This document shows positions 10,725 to 21,638 of a DNA stretch of 64,000 bases, one piece after another (position 1 is the stretch's first letter; every line of letters begins with the position of its first letter). Both the position numbers and the translations under genes were made by a program. This DNA is from Berberis thunbergii (lineage: Eukaryota; Streptophyta; Magnoliopsida; Ranunculales; Berberidaceae), in assembly GCA_003290165.1 (NCBI GenBank), contig QNQO01002075.1:1-64000 (forward strand), in the 5' to 3' direction. Below the pieces are notes generated by a model that saw only the letters and a list, made by a program, of their open reading frames with translations, was not told the DNA's origin and did not search any database.

Positions 10725-12564
10725 GTACGATCTTGTCAATTGTTGAGTCATCTCATGACAATGTTTTCTGCTATGTTCCCTTTTAAATGTATTCCTATTC
10801 ATTGCATATGGAGTGTGAAGCAATAATTGAAGTTAATATCATTTATTAGTACAAGGTGCAATCTTCTATTACGCACTTAATTACAGTGTGCTAGTGTCTC
10901 TATACAACTGACAGAGACCTTCTTTCATTGTAGTTGAATATTGGGACATGATTTATAGTTGTTTCCTCTGTTCACTATTGCCCCGAGTGTCACTGGACAT
11001 GTCAAACCTTTTTTTAAAGTGGTAGTTGTTCTATGTCTGTCATTGTGTGTGTGTGCATCTCTTAACTCACTCATCTTTCTTCTTTGGATCTTATTGTTTC
11101 ATTCATCTATTTCTAATTTCTAATTTCTTCTGTAGTATCACGAGCTTGAAAACCCACCCCGGCCCACTCAAAAGTTTTTTTTTTTTTCTCTCCAGCTGGT
11201 TTGTTTGTCGACATATATATAGAATTGAATATTACTTAGATATTGTTTGTTTGTTTGTTTGTTTGTGTGGTCCTTAATTACCAATAACAGTGCATAAAAA
11301 AAAATTTGATACAAATTATTGACTAGTGCCTTTCTCTGAGTTGTGACCAACAATGGCACACAACTATTATTGAGAACACTGTCATGTGAAAGTTGAGCAG
11401 TACGTAGCACGGCCTTCAATATTCTGCAGCAGTGTTCTATCATGTTCATGTCAACGAGAAGAAATTAGCTAGCTAGGGAGGGTGAAGGCAATTCAACGTT
11501 CAAACAATATTATATTTATTTTTTTTATTTATTTTTAAATGAGATTAAACAGGTTTGCTAATTAAATTGTTTATCAATAAAATAACAACAATTAATCTAG
11601 CCAGCCTTGTTTGCGGTCTTTTCTTGTTTTTTTTTTTTTTTTTACAATTTCACCCTTTTTATAAGTGGTATTTATAGTTATGTTTTAAAGAAATATGAGT
11701 AAAAAATGCCTGCCTGCCTAGACTTACTCTGAGATTCAAAAGGTTAATTTGCTGATAAATTGTTTGTCATGTAGAAGGTTGAAATTAATTATGTCAACTT
11801 TTGTCAGGTCCTTCATTTTCTTCTTTTTTGAAAAACGTTGAACACCTTAAATCATTTATATCCAGACCGACATAGATAAATTAACCACCAGTAGGTTTAA
11901 CTCGGTCCTCTTCAAATTTCTCTCTTCTAGTATGTTTTATGTACATGGACTCCATCCCTCCATCTGTTTCAAAGTTTCAGAGACAAGTCAGGTGAGCTAA
12001 GTTGATGTGATCATGATCTTAAGAAACAGTAATATATGTTTTTGTTTTTTTTTTTTTGTTTATGGTATCTATTGCAGAGGAACAAATCGGCATATCAAAC
12101 ATTTTGTTCTCCATTAAACACACAGAAAAGGGGCGAGATACCTTGAACTATGCGGCTGTAACCAACTCATCCTTCCACAAAAATTCAAGCACACATGATC
12201 ATAGACTTTAACGTGCGTTACAGTTTAATTTTTTTTTTTTTTTTGGTTTAGGTCCTTCATCCTTATTTCAAACTAGTCCTTATCATAAGATTCTTTTTCT
12301 CAAGTTTAAACTCCACCAAATATTTCAATTTCAACCAAAGATTGGTAATAGTTTATTAGTAGTCATATATATATATATGAATTTTCAAAATTATTCATAC
12401 TTTAGATATAATATGAGCAAGTCGTTGTATCGGATTTACTTGGATCACAGAATGTCTTTATGTGTATTCTTCAATTACCATAAAAAAAATTTCTTTACTT
12501 ATTATGCAAAGCCAAATTTCATAATTAATTACCCAACTGACAATTGAAAGTTCCTAGCTAATTT
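10725..12564. other. Non-coding interior of CACTA-A
   Basis: T-rich DNA with poly-T runs, a GTTTGTTTG microsatellite near 11240-11265, and no coding segment I can support. It may contain intron DNA of the captured genes or further unrecognised fragments. Confidence 0.5.
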
Positions 12565-13270
12565 CAGTATGAAGGAGCTGTGAAGGTTGATGGAAGGGGG
12601 CCAACTGTTTGGGATACTTTCGCCCACACATTTGGTGATTTTTCCTTTTAAACTTCTATTGATTTAGTTGTTTAATTGTAGATTCCTATATTTTCATTGA
12701 GATCTAAAGTTGTGTTTGTCTTTTAGAAAAAATGGATTTAGCTAAAAATAAAAAAAATAGTCGAAAAGGATAAAACAAATATAGGAAATATAGCACCCAA
12801 TGTCTGAGGTGACAGTGTTTGAGAAACAAGTATAGGAAATCCACAGTCGTTTCAATCCTCCTTTCGAACATGGTATACAAAAGTTACCACTCACTGAGTA
12901 CATTCACAAAAATTACCAATCTTTACCTAGAATCCTGGATACACCAAAATACTAGGGTGTTAGATGATTTTGCAAATAAATATTTTATTATAGCCAAACA
13001 AATTAGGAGTGATTGTTCACATTCTCAAACCCCTTGTCAATTCATTTTCAGGAAAGATAATTGATTCTAGCAATGGTGATGTCGCAGATGATGAATATCA
13101 TCGTTATCCTTTAAGTAGTCTTCACTTATCATTAACTGTCATTATCCCACCACTTAAATGTTGTTATTTTACTCTTATTAGTAAATTTATGAAATTGTAT
13201 AATTGTACGTTTTATATAGGAAGATATACAAGTTATGGTAGACATGGGACTGGATGCATACAGATTCTCC
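12565..13270 (+). pseudogene. Captured GH1 beta-glucosidase fragment, three small exons
   Basis: GH1 enzymes hydrolyse glucosides of hormones and defence compounds. Three exon pieces in the right order match the N-terminal third of the family: QYEGAVKVDGRGPTVWDTF (12565-12634), GKIIDSSNGDVADDEYHRY (13052-13107) and EDIQVMVDMGLDAYRFS (13220-13270). The splice phase between the first two (TTTG/GA) is preserved, and CAG or TAG acceptors precede exons 2 and 3. The catalytic acid and nucleophile regions (TFNEP and TENG) are absent, so the fragment cannot encode an enzyme. Confidence 0.85.
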
Positions 13271-14037
13271 ATTGTTGTGTTTCTCAACTTGCTCAGAAAG
13301 TTTTTAGCCTAATATACTTGCATACATGCCAATGTCTCCTTACAGTGTTTCTGAGATGGTGAACCCAATTTGTCTTACAAAACATTTAACTTCAATGTGT
13401 TTCAAGGATTTGTGTTGTGTCACCAATTGAAGTTTTGTGCCATGAGTAAGCACCTATTTGGATAGTCCTAATGGCTGTTGTGCACTTTATTGGTCCACAT
13501 TTAGTTGCAATGTCATGGGCATTTGTTAGGTACTTAACATTATTAGTAACATAAAGTTGGGCATACACGTCCGTGCAATTACGTTCTTATTTTTATCGAG
13601 TATACACAAGAACAAGATGTGGTAGAAAAGCTGATAGGTGTCTTTTGATTATTGTTTTTGCTCAATTCCAGGGTCACTCTGAGAGACTAAAACATTGGAT
13701 GATCAATGCTGCAGTGGTGTTCTCTTCTTTTATGTTCTGGTACGGCATTAATGTAGATTAGTTACTCCCTCTTTTTTTCTCTCCCTTGGTATCTATGTTT
13801 ATGTACATGTCATATTACTTTGCAATGTCAAATATATTGCAAAAGCAATAGCCTCCCATGGAGTAGCTTCATTCTTTGTGAGAATGGGCAGGGCATATGC
13901 TGAGTTAGTGCTAAAAATAGCCTTATTAATACAGTGTTTTTCCATCAGATTAAGGGCAGTTCGTGCATAATTACAGAGTCCAGGCGATGATCCTGCACAT
14001 GCTGTTATGACTACATCATGTTCATCTCTTAAAACAG
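13271..14037. other. Unassigned interior of CACTA-A
   Basis: A short open stretch at 13573-13761 and a CAG-preceded segment near 13670 look exon-like but match nothing I recognise. The rest is AT-rich and non-coding. Confidence 0.35.
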
Positions 14038-14121
14038 CTCCATGTGGGTATCAAGGATCCTCTTCGTCCGGGCGTCAAGGAATCCGTTGCAGTCTGTAGA
14101 TCAGCTGGAATTACCGTATGG
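14038..14121 (+). pseudogene. Captured autoinhibited Ca2+-ATPase (ACA) fragment
   Basis: The frame from 14038 encodes LHVGIKDPLRPGVKESVAVC followed by RSAGITV. This is the conserved stretch of plant P-type IIB Ca2+-ATPases just before the TGDN hinge motif. It stops after ITV, where the DNA changes abruptly to the last exon of the Ulp1-like gene. Only 28 codons are recognisable. The ATP-binding and transport residues of the pump are absent. Confidence 0.8.
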
Positions 14122-14189
14122 AGAATTTCGTAATCAATTGGTCAGGATATTTGTACAACTGATTTCTCAAGGAGAAAATGGAAAGCTGA
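14122..14189 (+). pseudogene. Remnant last exon of an Ulp1-like (C48) protease gene
   Basis: The sequence from the junction to the TGA at 14187-14189 is almost identical to the end of the Ulp1-like gene at 62327-62395 in CACTA-B (SGYLYNRFLKEKMES in that copy). The upstream exons, including the catalytic Cys exon, have been replaced by the Ca2+-ATPase fragment. It is therefore a 3' stub of the family's own gene. Confidence 0.75.
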
Positions 14190-14399
14190 AGCAAAACATT
14201 TTAATTATGTCTGTAGTTTAAGATATTTATTAGTATTGTGCTACGAACAAATATATATGATAGCATATTAACAATTTTGTATGAATGCTTAAATTATATT
14301 TTGAATGAATGAGAAACAGTTAGTTATCATGTTGTGTCTTTATTGATTGATTGAACGTTGTCATTATTATATTAAATATTATATTTAGCCCAGAAAATC

Positions 14400-14769
14400 A
14401 GTATTGGTATTTACGCGCTATCTTAGCAGATAAACAAATCTAATTTAAAAAATTCATTTAAATTAAATAGCGCATAAAAAGCGCTATGGTAGTTAATAAA
14501 AAAAATTCACCGAAATGAAGCTAATTAAAAAAAAAATCAACAAAATTAAATAGCGCTTATCAAAGCACTATTCAAGCTAATTTAAAAAAAAAATTAGCGA
14601 TTACATAGCGCTTTCTAAAGCGCTATTGAAGTTAATTAAAAAAAAAATCAACGCTTAGATAGCGCTATCTAAGCGAAACGCTATTCAAGTACGCGCCTTG
14701 CATAGCGCTTTTTTGAGCGCTATCTAAGCCTATTTTTAAGCGCTATGCAAGCCTATATTTGTAGTAGTG
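14400..14769. repeat. Right subterminal repeats of CACTA-A
   Basis: TAGCGCTTT/AAAGCGCTA palindromic units separated by A-rich spacers, mirroring the left end. Confidence 0.8.
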
Positions 14770-14772
14770 CAT

Positions 14773-15074
14773 AATATTATAATTAACAATAAAATAATAT
14801 TTTATTGTCAAAGAAATGATATTCGATTTTTCAGATGACATAATATCATTGCTACTAATAAAAAATTTCAAAAAAAAATATTTTGCCACTGTAAAGAAGT
14901 TTGGAGCTTTAAATATAAATAAATTTCGTGAAAAAAAGTTCATTTATAACTAACCAAATAAATTGTTTTTTCATTCTTCTCTTTTTTTCATAAGAGATCA
15001 TTATTTTACTAAGCCTAAATAAAAAAGGTTATGTAAAAAGTATCATAATTTTTTCCTATCTGAAAGTATGGGTG
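14773..15074. other. Background element X between CACTA-A and LINE-A
   Basis: AT-rich non-coding DNA. It should have been continuous with 49497-49640 before LINE-A inserted. Confidence 0.45.
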
Positions 15075-15084
15075 TTGGTCGATA
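15075..15084. repeat. Left target-site duplication of LINE-A
   Basis: TTGGTCGATA, found again at 49487-49496 immediately beyond the 5' end of LINE-A. The exact ten-base match across 34 kb fixes both ends of the LINE. Confidence 0.88.
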
Positions 15085-15719
15085 TTTTTTATTTTTTTAA
15101 TTTTTTTTATTAAACCTCCAATAGGGAGGGGCAACTATGGGATGCCAGACCTTTATTACTTATCAAAAAAATTGATTTACAAACTAAACGGGGGTACATT
15201 ACGACTTTACCCGTATTAAAAAACCAAGCAAATTAACCAGACCAAATACCTATCCAAAGACAATCTCCATATTTAAAACAGTGTCCTATCAAATTTCTTC
15301 AACCAAAAGCCAAACTTCATCAAAAATTCAGCCAAATGCCCAAGAAAATTGGTAGCTAAAGAGGAGCATAACAGAATGCGCAACAAAGTGTGCAACAGAG
15401 AAATAGAGTTGGTAGCTCCAGCAGCAGAGTGCACTTTGTTCTCACCGCGCAAGCCACCTGCAGAGCTCCACACCACCTGCAGCATAACCCTCACATCAGC
15501 ATGGCCTTGCACCCCACCACACGCAGTGTGCTGCACCCAGCAGCATTCACAACACCACCTGCTTGCGCCAACCAAACGAACCTGCATAACAACTTGCATA
15601 AAACAAACAGCCAACACAGTCCACGCAAATCCTGCCCTTCGCCGCAACAATGTTCATAATGACCAACATCTTCCCATTCCATGCAACACATACGCACAAC
15701 AAGACTCCGCCAAACCACA
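15085..15719 (-). other. LINE-A 3' non-coding region with terminal hairpin
   Basis: The interval 15270-15720 is unusually GC-rich, and its ORFs on both strands are not conserved as proteins. At the end, on the minus strand, the sequence CCTCCCTATTGGAGG can form a 5-bp stem with a 5-base loop just before the A-rich tail. The same hairpin, with a changed loop, ends LINE-B and LINE-C. Confidence 0.7.
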
Positions 15720-16503
15720 TCATATCGCCTTTTGAAAATATGGAGTGCGATTCTTGTCTAGATGAACCAATCCTCTAATCCTGATTGCAAGATCAGCTGC
15801 TCCGTATTCTCTACTAATTCCTTCTTTTTGAGCCAAATTCGCAAGTGCATCTGTCACAGCATTAGCTTCCCTGAAAATATGAACACAACTAACCTCCATA
15901 TGAGATGTGAATCGCTTAATCTCCTGCCAAGCGTTTTCCGTAAACCAAGGGATTTTGAAATCCTCATAGAACCATCCCCTCATTGAATTGGAATCCATTT
16001 GCAAAGAAACTTTTGCAAAACGTAACCTATTGCACAAAAGAAGACCTTTAATAACTGCTCGAACATCCGTAAAGTTGTAAGATCCTTCACCCAAAACAAC
16101 TTGCTTAGCCCCAAGGCATTTTCCCAAGATGTTTCTGATAATAATACCCGTTGTGGCCTTATTATTCCTTGAAGAACCATCTTCATTAAGAGCCACAAAT
16201 TCCTCCTGAGGAAAATTCCAGTACCATATTCTATTGTGCCTGTGGAGAATCGGAACTAGAGGGAAACCTAGCAAGATCGATGGTTTTTTGTTCGCGCTCA
16301 GTCGCTTGGGAATTGAAAAAGAATTAGCCATACGGAGACTCTAATAGAATAACCCATACTCGGCTTTCCATTCTCAACAGCCGACCGACAACGCTGCTTC
16401 CAAATCTCCCACAAGATAAACATAGACGTTAAATAATATAGGAGACCCACTTGGGAATTCTTATTAGCCTTCCTAAATCAAACAGCCAACACAGTAGATA
16501 TTT
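15720..16503 (-). pseudogene. LINE-A ORF2, C-terminal RNase H domain
   Basis: RNase H-like (RVT_3) domain that degrades the RNA of RNA-DNA hybrids during reverse transcription. Visible parts are FVALNEDGSSRNNKATTGII, QMDSNSMRGW and HIFREANAVTDALANLAQKE, giving Asp residues at the expected first, middle and last catalytic positions. It ends near 15720. The homologous domain of LINE-B is at 50562-50969. The reading frame is cut from the rest of ORF2 by CACTA-1, which begins at 16504. Confidence 0.85.
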
Positions 16504-17200
16504 CACTGCACCAAAAACCCCCATTAGCAACGGTTCTATACCATGGGCGTAAGGCATTGTCACGGCTAAGAGCCGTGGGCTACAGAGGCGTCACGAAATT
16601 CCTTGTAACGGCTATAAACCGTAGCTAAACATTGTAGCAACGGTTTTATGCTTGAATGGGGGAAGTGATTTTTAGCATTTAGTTACGGTTTTAGACCGTT
16701 GTAAGACCAATAGCAACGGTTTTTAGCCGTGGCCAAAATAGCCACGGTTCTAAGCCGTGATAAAGTGTGGATATTAGCAACGGTTTGAAACCGTGTCTAA
16801 CAGAGTAGCAACGGTTTTAAGCCGTGGTTAACCCTGGCCACGATTTAAAACCGTGGCTAAACAGTGAGAAATAACTGTAGCTAACAAGGTAGCAACGGTT
16901 TTAAGCCGTGGCTAACCATGGCCACGGTTTGAAACCGTGGCTAAACAGTAAGAAATAAATTGTAGCTAACAAGGTAGCAACGGTTCTAAGCCGTGGCTAA
17001 CCATGGCCACGGTTTGAAACCGTGGCTAAACAGTAAGAAATAAACTGTAGCTAACAAGGTAGCAACGGGTGTAAGCCGTGGCTAAACAGTGAGAAATAAA
17101 CTATAGCTAACAAGGTAGCAACGGTGTTTAGCCGTTGGCAGGTAAAACAAAATTAAAAAAAAAGAAATCTGGTTTGTTGCAACGGTTTCAAACCGTTGCA
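16504..17200. repeat. Left subterminal repeats of CACTA-1
   Basis: Palindromic units around TAGCAACGGTTTTAAGCCGT and GTGGCTAA, plus a larger repeat of about 75 bp (three copies between 16800 and 17110, sharing AGAAATAAACTGTAGCTAAC or close variants). Confidence 0.85.
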
Positions 17201-18054
17201 AATTAATATAATCGAAATTTTTTTTTTTTTTTTTGCTGCTGCAGCAAAATCACAGCCGTCGCACCAGCAAAATTAGTCCATACTATGGTTTGTATTATGC
17301 CTCCGGCACGAATAAGATTCCACCAAACTATATGCTAGATAAATACAAAATCAACCGTAAAAAGGAACTTGTCAAGTTTTGACGCCAAACAAAAACATGT
17401 AAACAAATAGCACTAATGTACAATAACAGGATTAACCTAAACAAATGGAACCTTGTTATATCATGTTTCGCTCGCATCTAAAACAAAAGAATTTCTCTAT
17501 GTTTTTTCCAACAATACAAATCCACCTAGTTATAATGTAAGAAAATACATTGATACCCTTAGGAACAGGCCCCATTTCTTTCGGTAGTTGCTTGTTCAAT
17601 ATACTGAAAATGATGAGAATGCAGCACCTGGTAGTTGCTTGTATATGGCACCGGTGATGGTTGATACAACGACACACTTTGCACCCCAGAAACAAGCAAT
17701 GTATGCGCATTCTCCTGTCCAACATACTGCTGCCCGTACTAGCTCAGACCTTCAGAGCCCTGCAGTATAAAAATTAGTCAGTACTCAATGACAGACAAAC
17801 ATGACCTATAAAGATTGCTAATAAACCAATGATAGACAAACATGACCTATAATTGCACAGTTATTGAAACAAGACAACATAGATACTCTTTAAGTGCTTT
17901 ATTGCATATAATCTGGACCTGGGTGTAACAATAAGTTGTAGCAAAAGCACAAGTAGAAGTATCATCATCAACAACATATAGGTTCCATGCTGAAAAAAAA
18001 AAAATTCTACTAGACCAGATTATATGCTCTTAGGACCCAAGACCAATTACTTAC
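17201..18054. other. Interior of CACTA-1 with a possible unidentified exon
   Basis: Mostly AT-rich and non-coding. On the minus strand, about 17765 to 17560, one frame encodes a Ser/Tyr/Gln/Pro-rich stretch (QQYVGQENAHTLLVSGVQS and onward) that looks like real low-complexity protein rather than random DNA. I cannot assign it. Confidence 0.35.
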
Positions 18055-18193
18055 CAGCTTGTTCTCCACAAACACCAGTGCATGACAAGTAGCAAGAATT
18101 TCCATTGTATGGACAGGTTTCAAATCCAGTTCGAAGGACAATAGCCACACAACCACCATCATTAGCTTTAAGAGGGAAAGACTGGCTCGGATG
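18055..18193 (-). pseudogene. Captured P5A-type (Spf1/MIA-like) ATPase fragment
   Basis: P5A ATPases are ER P-type ATPases. The minus strand encodes SFPLKANDGGCVAIVLRTGF, matching the conserved segment before the ETSQGK region. After a frame change it then encodes MEILATCHALVFVENKLV, which resembles the segment before GDPLEKAALKG. In family proteins these two phrases lie well apart, so an internal deletion has joined them. A GTAAGT donor follows at 18054-18049. The phosphorylation motif is absent. Identification is from these two phrases only. Confidence 0.72.
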
Positions 18194-20489
18194 AAAAACA
18201 AAAATATGAGTATCTATAACATCAAAATAAGAACAAATTTACACAAGAAAACAAACCCACTTATCTGTGTCATCCCTTCAAGCTTGCATGCCCCTGGCTT
18301 GGATATAATAAAGTTATATCAACACAAGAGGATGCAAACATGTGAACAACAAAAGACTAAAAATTAAGTAATTAACCAAAAAAAATAAATACAGATTTAC
18401 AAACATCCTTGTTTCAAAGAATTAAAGACTTTCAGAGGTCCCTAATATCATTTACTTTATAACAATATTCACAAACAAGCTCTCCTAAATACATGAGAAC
18501 ATCAATCCTCAATGCCAAAGACTAGTCAATAGTGTATTTCGTAAAACCTAAGTTGCCAGGGGCTCCGCTGCAACAACGCCTGGTCGCGCCAAGGCTCTAG
18601 AGGTGGACCTTGGCACCTCATGCCCCACCTTGCCCCTGACAACATAGCGTAAAACAGCCTCCTTTGATAGTATATTTCAACCAAGTAATTACAATGGTCA
18701 TTGACCTTATTGATATGGTAGGAAACTTGCAACAAATAACTAAATAATATAAATATCTTTGAAAAAAATGTCAAAATATGGAGCACGTGCACCTCAGTGG
18801 CTTTTAAAAAAAAAATTCAACTCCAGTTTGAGTCAATTGATTTTTACTGAGTCATTTTGACGACTGCAACAGTCTGAGCTGTGATGAGACTAAAAAGCTT
18901 GAAATGAAGCATCCACGTTTTTCCAGAATGACAAGTATAGATTTCAAGAGATATAGACAGATAATTGAGTTAAATTATTGCAAGAACCGACACAAAATAC
19001 CTCAAAGCACGAAGCATCACCATAAATATTATGAAAATCCGAGGAAAATGACCAAAGACAACAAACAACATGTTATAACTGCCTAATTTGAATAATAACA
19101 AACCTGAAACACAAAAATTGGCTCCATGCAGTGCCACAAGCTCTCAACCATAGAACACGCAGCACACGCGCGTTTCTACGACCCGAGTGTACCCCGGATT
19201 GCCCAAAACAAATGCTCCAACCAACGCTGTGACAGACAACAGGCGTCCCAGCAGCAGCAAAACCAGCATCAGCAGCAACTCAGCGTAGCAGCAGCAGCAG
19301 CATCAGCAACGCAGCAGCAACATCAGCAACAACAACGCAGCGCAGAACAGAGCAACTCTGTTTTGCGACAGAGTACTCTGCCTAAACAGCATCTGCCCCT
19401 GTTTAGCTGTGTCGCAGCCAAACACAGAGGTTACAACGCATCACAAGACGGTGACAAGCACTGCCTTACAAGATGAAGATTGATCAGGTCTAATCCCTTA
19501 CCCTGATGCATTTTGTATCATCAATCATATTACAAGGAAGATGATTGGGAAACTGAAATGCATCATACACGGCAAAGAGGATAACATAGCAGCTAATGAA
19601 CAGGGTTTAACCATTTCAGATAAACAAACAGAAAATAATGTACACTCCACAGATCATATTCAATAAAAAGGAGAAAGAAAGCTTACAAATTCCGTCCCCA
19701 CTTGTTAGTGGCAAGAGCCACTTTAGCTTCTGAACCATGGCCTGTACTTTTAAAATAAGAACCAAATGTTTCCTTTGTAGGATAAGGAAGTTTACTGAAG
19801 GTACCCTTCTCCTCTAAAAATATGAAACGTTGCTTTCTGAAATCAAAATAACTCTCTTCCATATCTACAATATTCGATGATCATGTTACCTACATACGTA
19901 CAGAGTGTTCTATTTAGGAGATCGTTGTTGGCATCATTGACGAGAGGAAAGCTACACCAACTAATTATATATTTCATATTAAAAACCTGAAGCAGTCAAT
20001 CAGAATTTAAGTAGTGTTTGGCAGATCCTTCTCAAAGGTCATAAAACATAACAATTACTAAGGCAAACAATAAATCAATAATAAACTTGCAAAAACGAGA
20101 AACTAACCGAGACAAATTCTAGTTCCTAATACTCTCCAGCGAGTTCATATACAGATCAAAGCTTTGACATTAAAGCTATAAATTTTTGCATCGTCAAACT
20201 CAAAATTTAGCTGTAATAAGGTAAGCGTACTAGCATGTATACCCTAACCCAAAATGTGCAAACAATAGAGGTCAAATCCAAGTTTGTCTATCAAGTCTGA
20301 AGTATCGTCGTTCATTGTGCAATCTAGAAGGTAAGAAAATTCTAAAGGACTGTCTCTATATGGCTGTTAGAATGCCTTCCAGCCCTTAAAATTACACTTA
20401 AAGACAAAAATTGTGATGAATTGGGAATTATTGAGAGCAAAGATGAAATTAACTCATTCATATAAAATTAAACAAGTTTGACTACTTAC
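18194..20489. other. Non-coding interior of CACTA-1
   Basis: AT-rich DNA with two compositional islands: GC-rich 18550-18650, and CAG/CAA-rich 19126-19476 (separate entry). A minus-strand segment near 19685-19800 reads as an open stretch (ETFGSYFKSTGHGSEAKVAL) and could be another captured exon, unidentified. Confidence 0.35.
19126..19476 (+). repeat. CAG/CAA-rich low-complexity island
   Basis: An open frame of 116 codons, mostly Gln from CAGCAG and CAACAG runs, with markedly higher GC than its surroundings. No conserved domain is visible. It is probably expanded simple repeat, not a gene. Confidence 0.6.
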
Positions 20490-20550
20490 CAGCAATCCTT
20501 CTTTCAAGGCAAGTAGCTTTGCAGTTTCAATTGCTTCATCACTTGATACC
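20490..20550 (-). pseudogene. Captured cysteine synthase (OAS-TL) exon
   Basis: O-acetylserine(thiol)lyase makes cysteine from O-acetylserine and sulfide. The minus-strand exon encodes VSSDEAIETAKLLALKEGLL, a signature stretch of the plant enzyme just before the GISSGAAA phosphate-binding loop. It has a CAG acceptor and a GTAAGT donor. Only 20 codons are present; the PLP lysine region is absent. Confidence 0.85.
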
Positions 20551-20641
20551 TGGGAAAGTACAAAATACAGAAGAATTAAAAAAAAGGGCGGATGAAGGCC
20601 AAATCTGCATAGAGGATTGGAAGTTGAACTTGTAGGCATAC

Positions 20642-20734
20642 CTGGCATTAGATAAGACTTGTATCTTTGCCTCGAAATATCTTTGCAATAAACTTTCCTC
20701 CCTCTCTAAGTACATGAGTAACAATGGTTAAACC
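20642..20734 (-). pseudogene. Captured FtsJ/TRM7-type 2'-O-methyltransferase exon
   Basis: This family methylates riboses in the tRNA anticodon loop. The exon encodes GLTIVTHVLREGGKFIAKIF and RGKDTSL, matching the Rossmann-fold strand and the catalytic Lys-containing KIFRG segment. A stop codon (TAA, plus-strand positions 20648-20650) replaces the expected tyrosine/cysteine stretch near the exon end. Acceptor CAG and donor GTATGC are intact. It lies about 90 bp upstream, in transcription sense, of the cysteine synthase exon, so an element transcript could splice the two together. Confidence 0.85.
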
Positions 20735-21638
20735 CTGCAAGGTCATTGAACCTCCATGTCAATCTTGTTAAGATCATTAAAACTTCAATAAGCACCACAC
20801 ACAAGACAGAGCAACACTCAGGGTGGAGATTCATATTCCCAAGCAACATTTGTATCCAACGAAACATGAGCAAAAGACTCACTCAATATTATACCTTGGT
20901 TATCATGCAAACACAAACAAAAAAACCCATTTTTCAAGGAGAATACCTATATCAGCTATTATTCAGGATAAAGTCAAGTGGATGAATTTATTTGCTTTCC
21001 ATGACTGTCACCAAAAGCTTTAGAAGCAAGACCTTCTTTTTATTTATAATAGGTAAATGCAGAACAATAAAATATGAAGGAGACAAAAGTCACAAACATC
21101 CAATGGCACTATCAAGGTATTCCCTATGTATCAACTTTGTCCAAATTTATAACAGCAAAACCCAATCTGTGGAAGAATCAGTTGATGGAAAGTAACTAGA
21201 CCAAGTATAGCAGAAACTCTAAACTTACTGCCAGTATAAGTTGCGACTGCCAGTATAACCCGCACTCGCACTGCCACACTAAGCAGCACACCCTGCAGTA
21301 CCCAGGCAGCATGTTGACGTATGGCTGCAACTTGCCTCGCAGCAATAGGCCATCAGCCAGCAAACACCGCCTAGCCATGTTCGCGACACCACGACTGTCG
21401 CTGCAGTCGTTCCTTGCAGGTATTCCAGGGACTGTCTCGGCCCTGCAGTCATTCCTCGCAGCTGTTCCATCTCATTGTTACCAAGAGAATCGCTCAGAAC
21501 TTGGTTAAATTGAGATTCGCTCACTCCATCCCTAAGAGGAAAACAGAGAAATTTATGAAGACAAGGGCATTAGAGTTGCATGGAAATGCCAGGCTTTGCA
21601 TAATAGGAAATTGAAATGAGGATGCAATGCATACACAC
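20735..21638. other. Spacer with a GC-rich island (21230-21490)
   Basis: The GC-rich island contains repeated CTGCAGT and CTCGCA phrases and opens frames on both strands without a recognisable domain. It separates the NHX and TRM7 fragments. It is similar in style to the GC-rich 3' regions of the LINEs; a common origin is unproven. Confidence 0.35.

Larger units (their letters stand above)
7414..14769 (+). mobile_element. CACTA-A: complete 7.4-kb CACTA element with captured host genes
   Basis: Termini read CACTACTATAAATATTAGC at the left and GCCTATATTTGTAGTAGTG at the right, flanked by the 3-bp duplication CAT (7411-7413 and 14770-14772). Subterminal TAGCGCTTT/AAAGCGCTA repeats occupy both ends. 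No transposase is present, so the element depends on another for movement. Its interior holds fragments of a PPR gene, RBR, a GH1 beta-glucosidase, an autoinhibited Ca2+-ATPase, an unidentified gene and the last exon of an Ulp1-like gene, all on the plus strand. It belongs to the same family as CACTA-B: the ends and the final 300 bp are nearly identical. Confidence 0.92.

Noticed and set aside
15273..15735. Overlapping ORFs on both strands
   Set aside because: GC-rich LINE 3' region opens several frames at once; no protein-like conservation.
18526..18792. An 88-codon minus-strand ORF
   Set aside because: No recognisable motif; half of it lies in a short GC-rich island.
19126..19476. Poly-Gln protein gene
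   Set aside because: Expanded CAG/CAA DNA with no flanking domain, start context or splice evidence.
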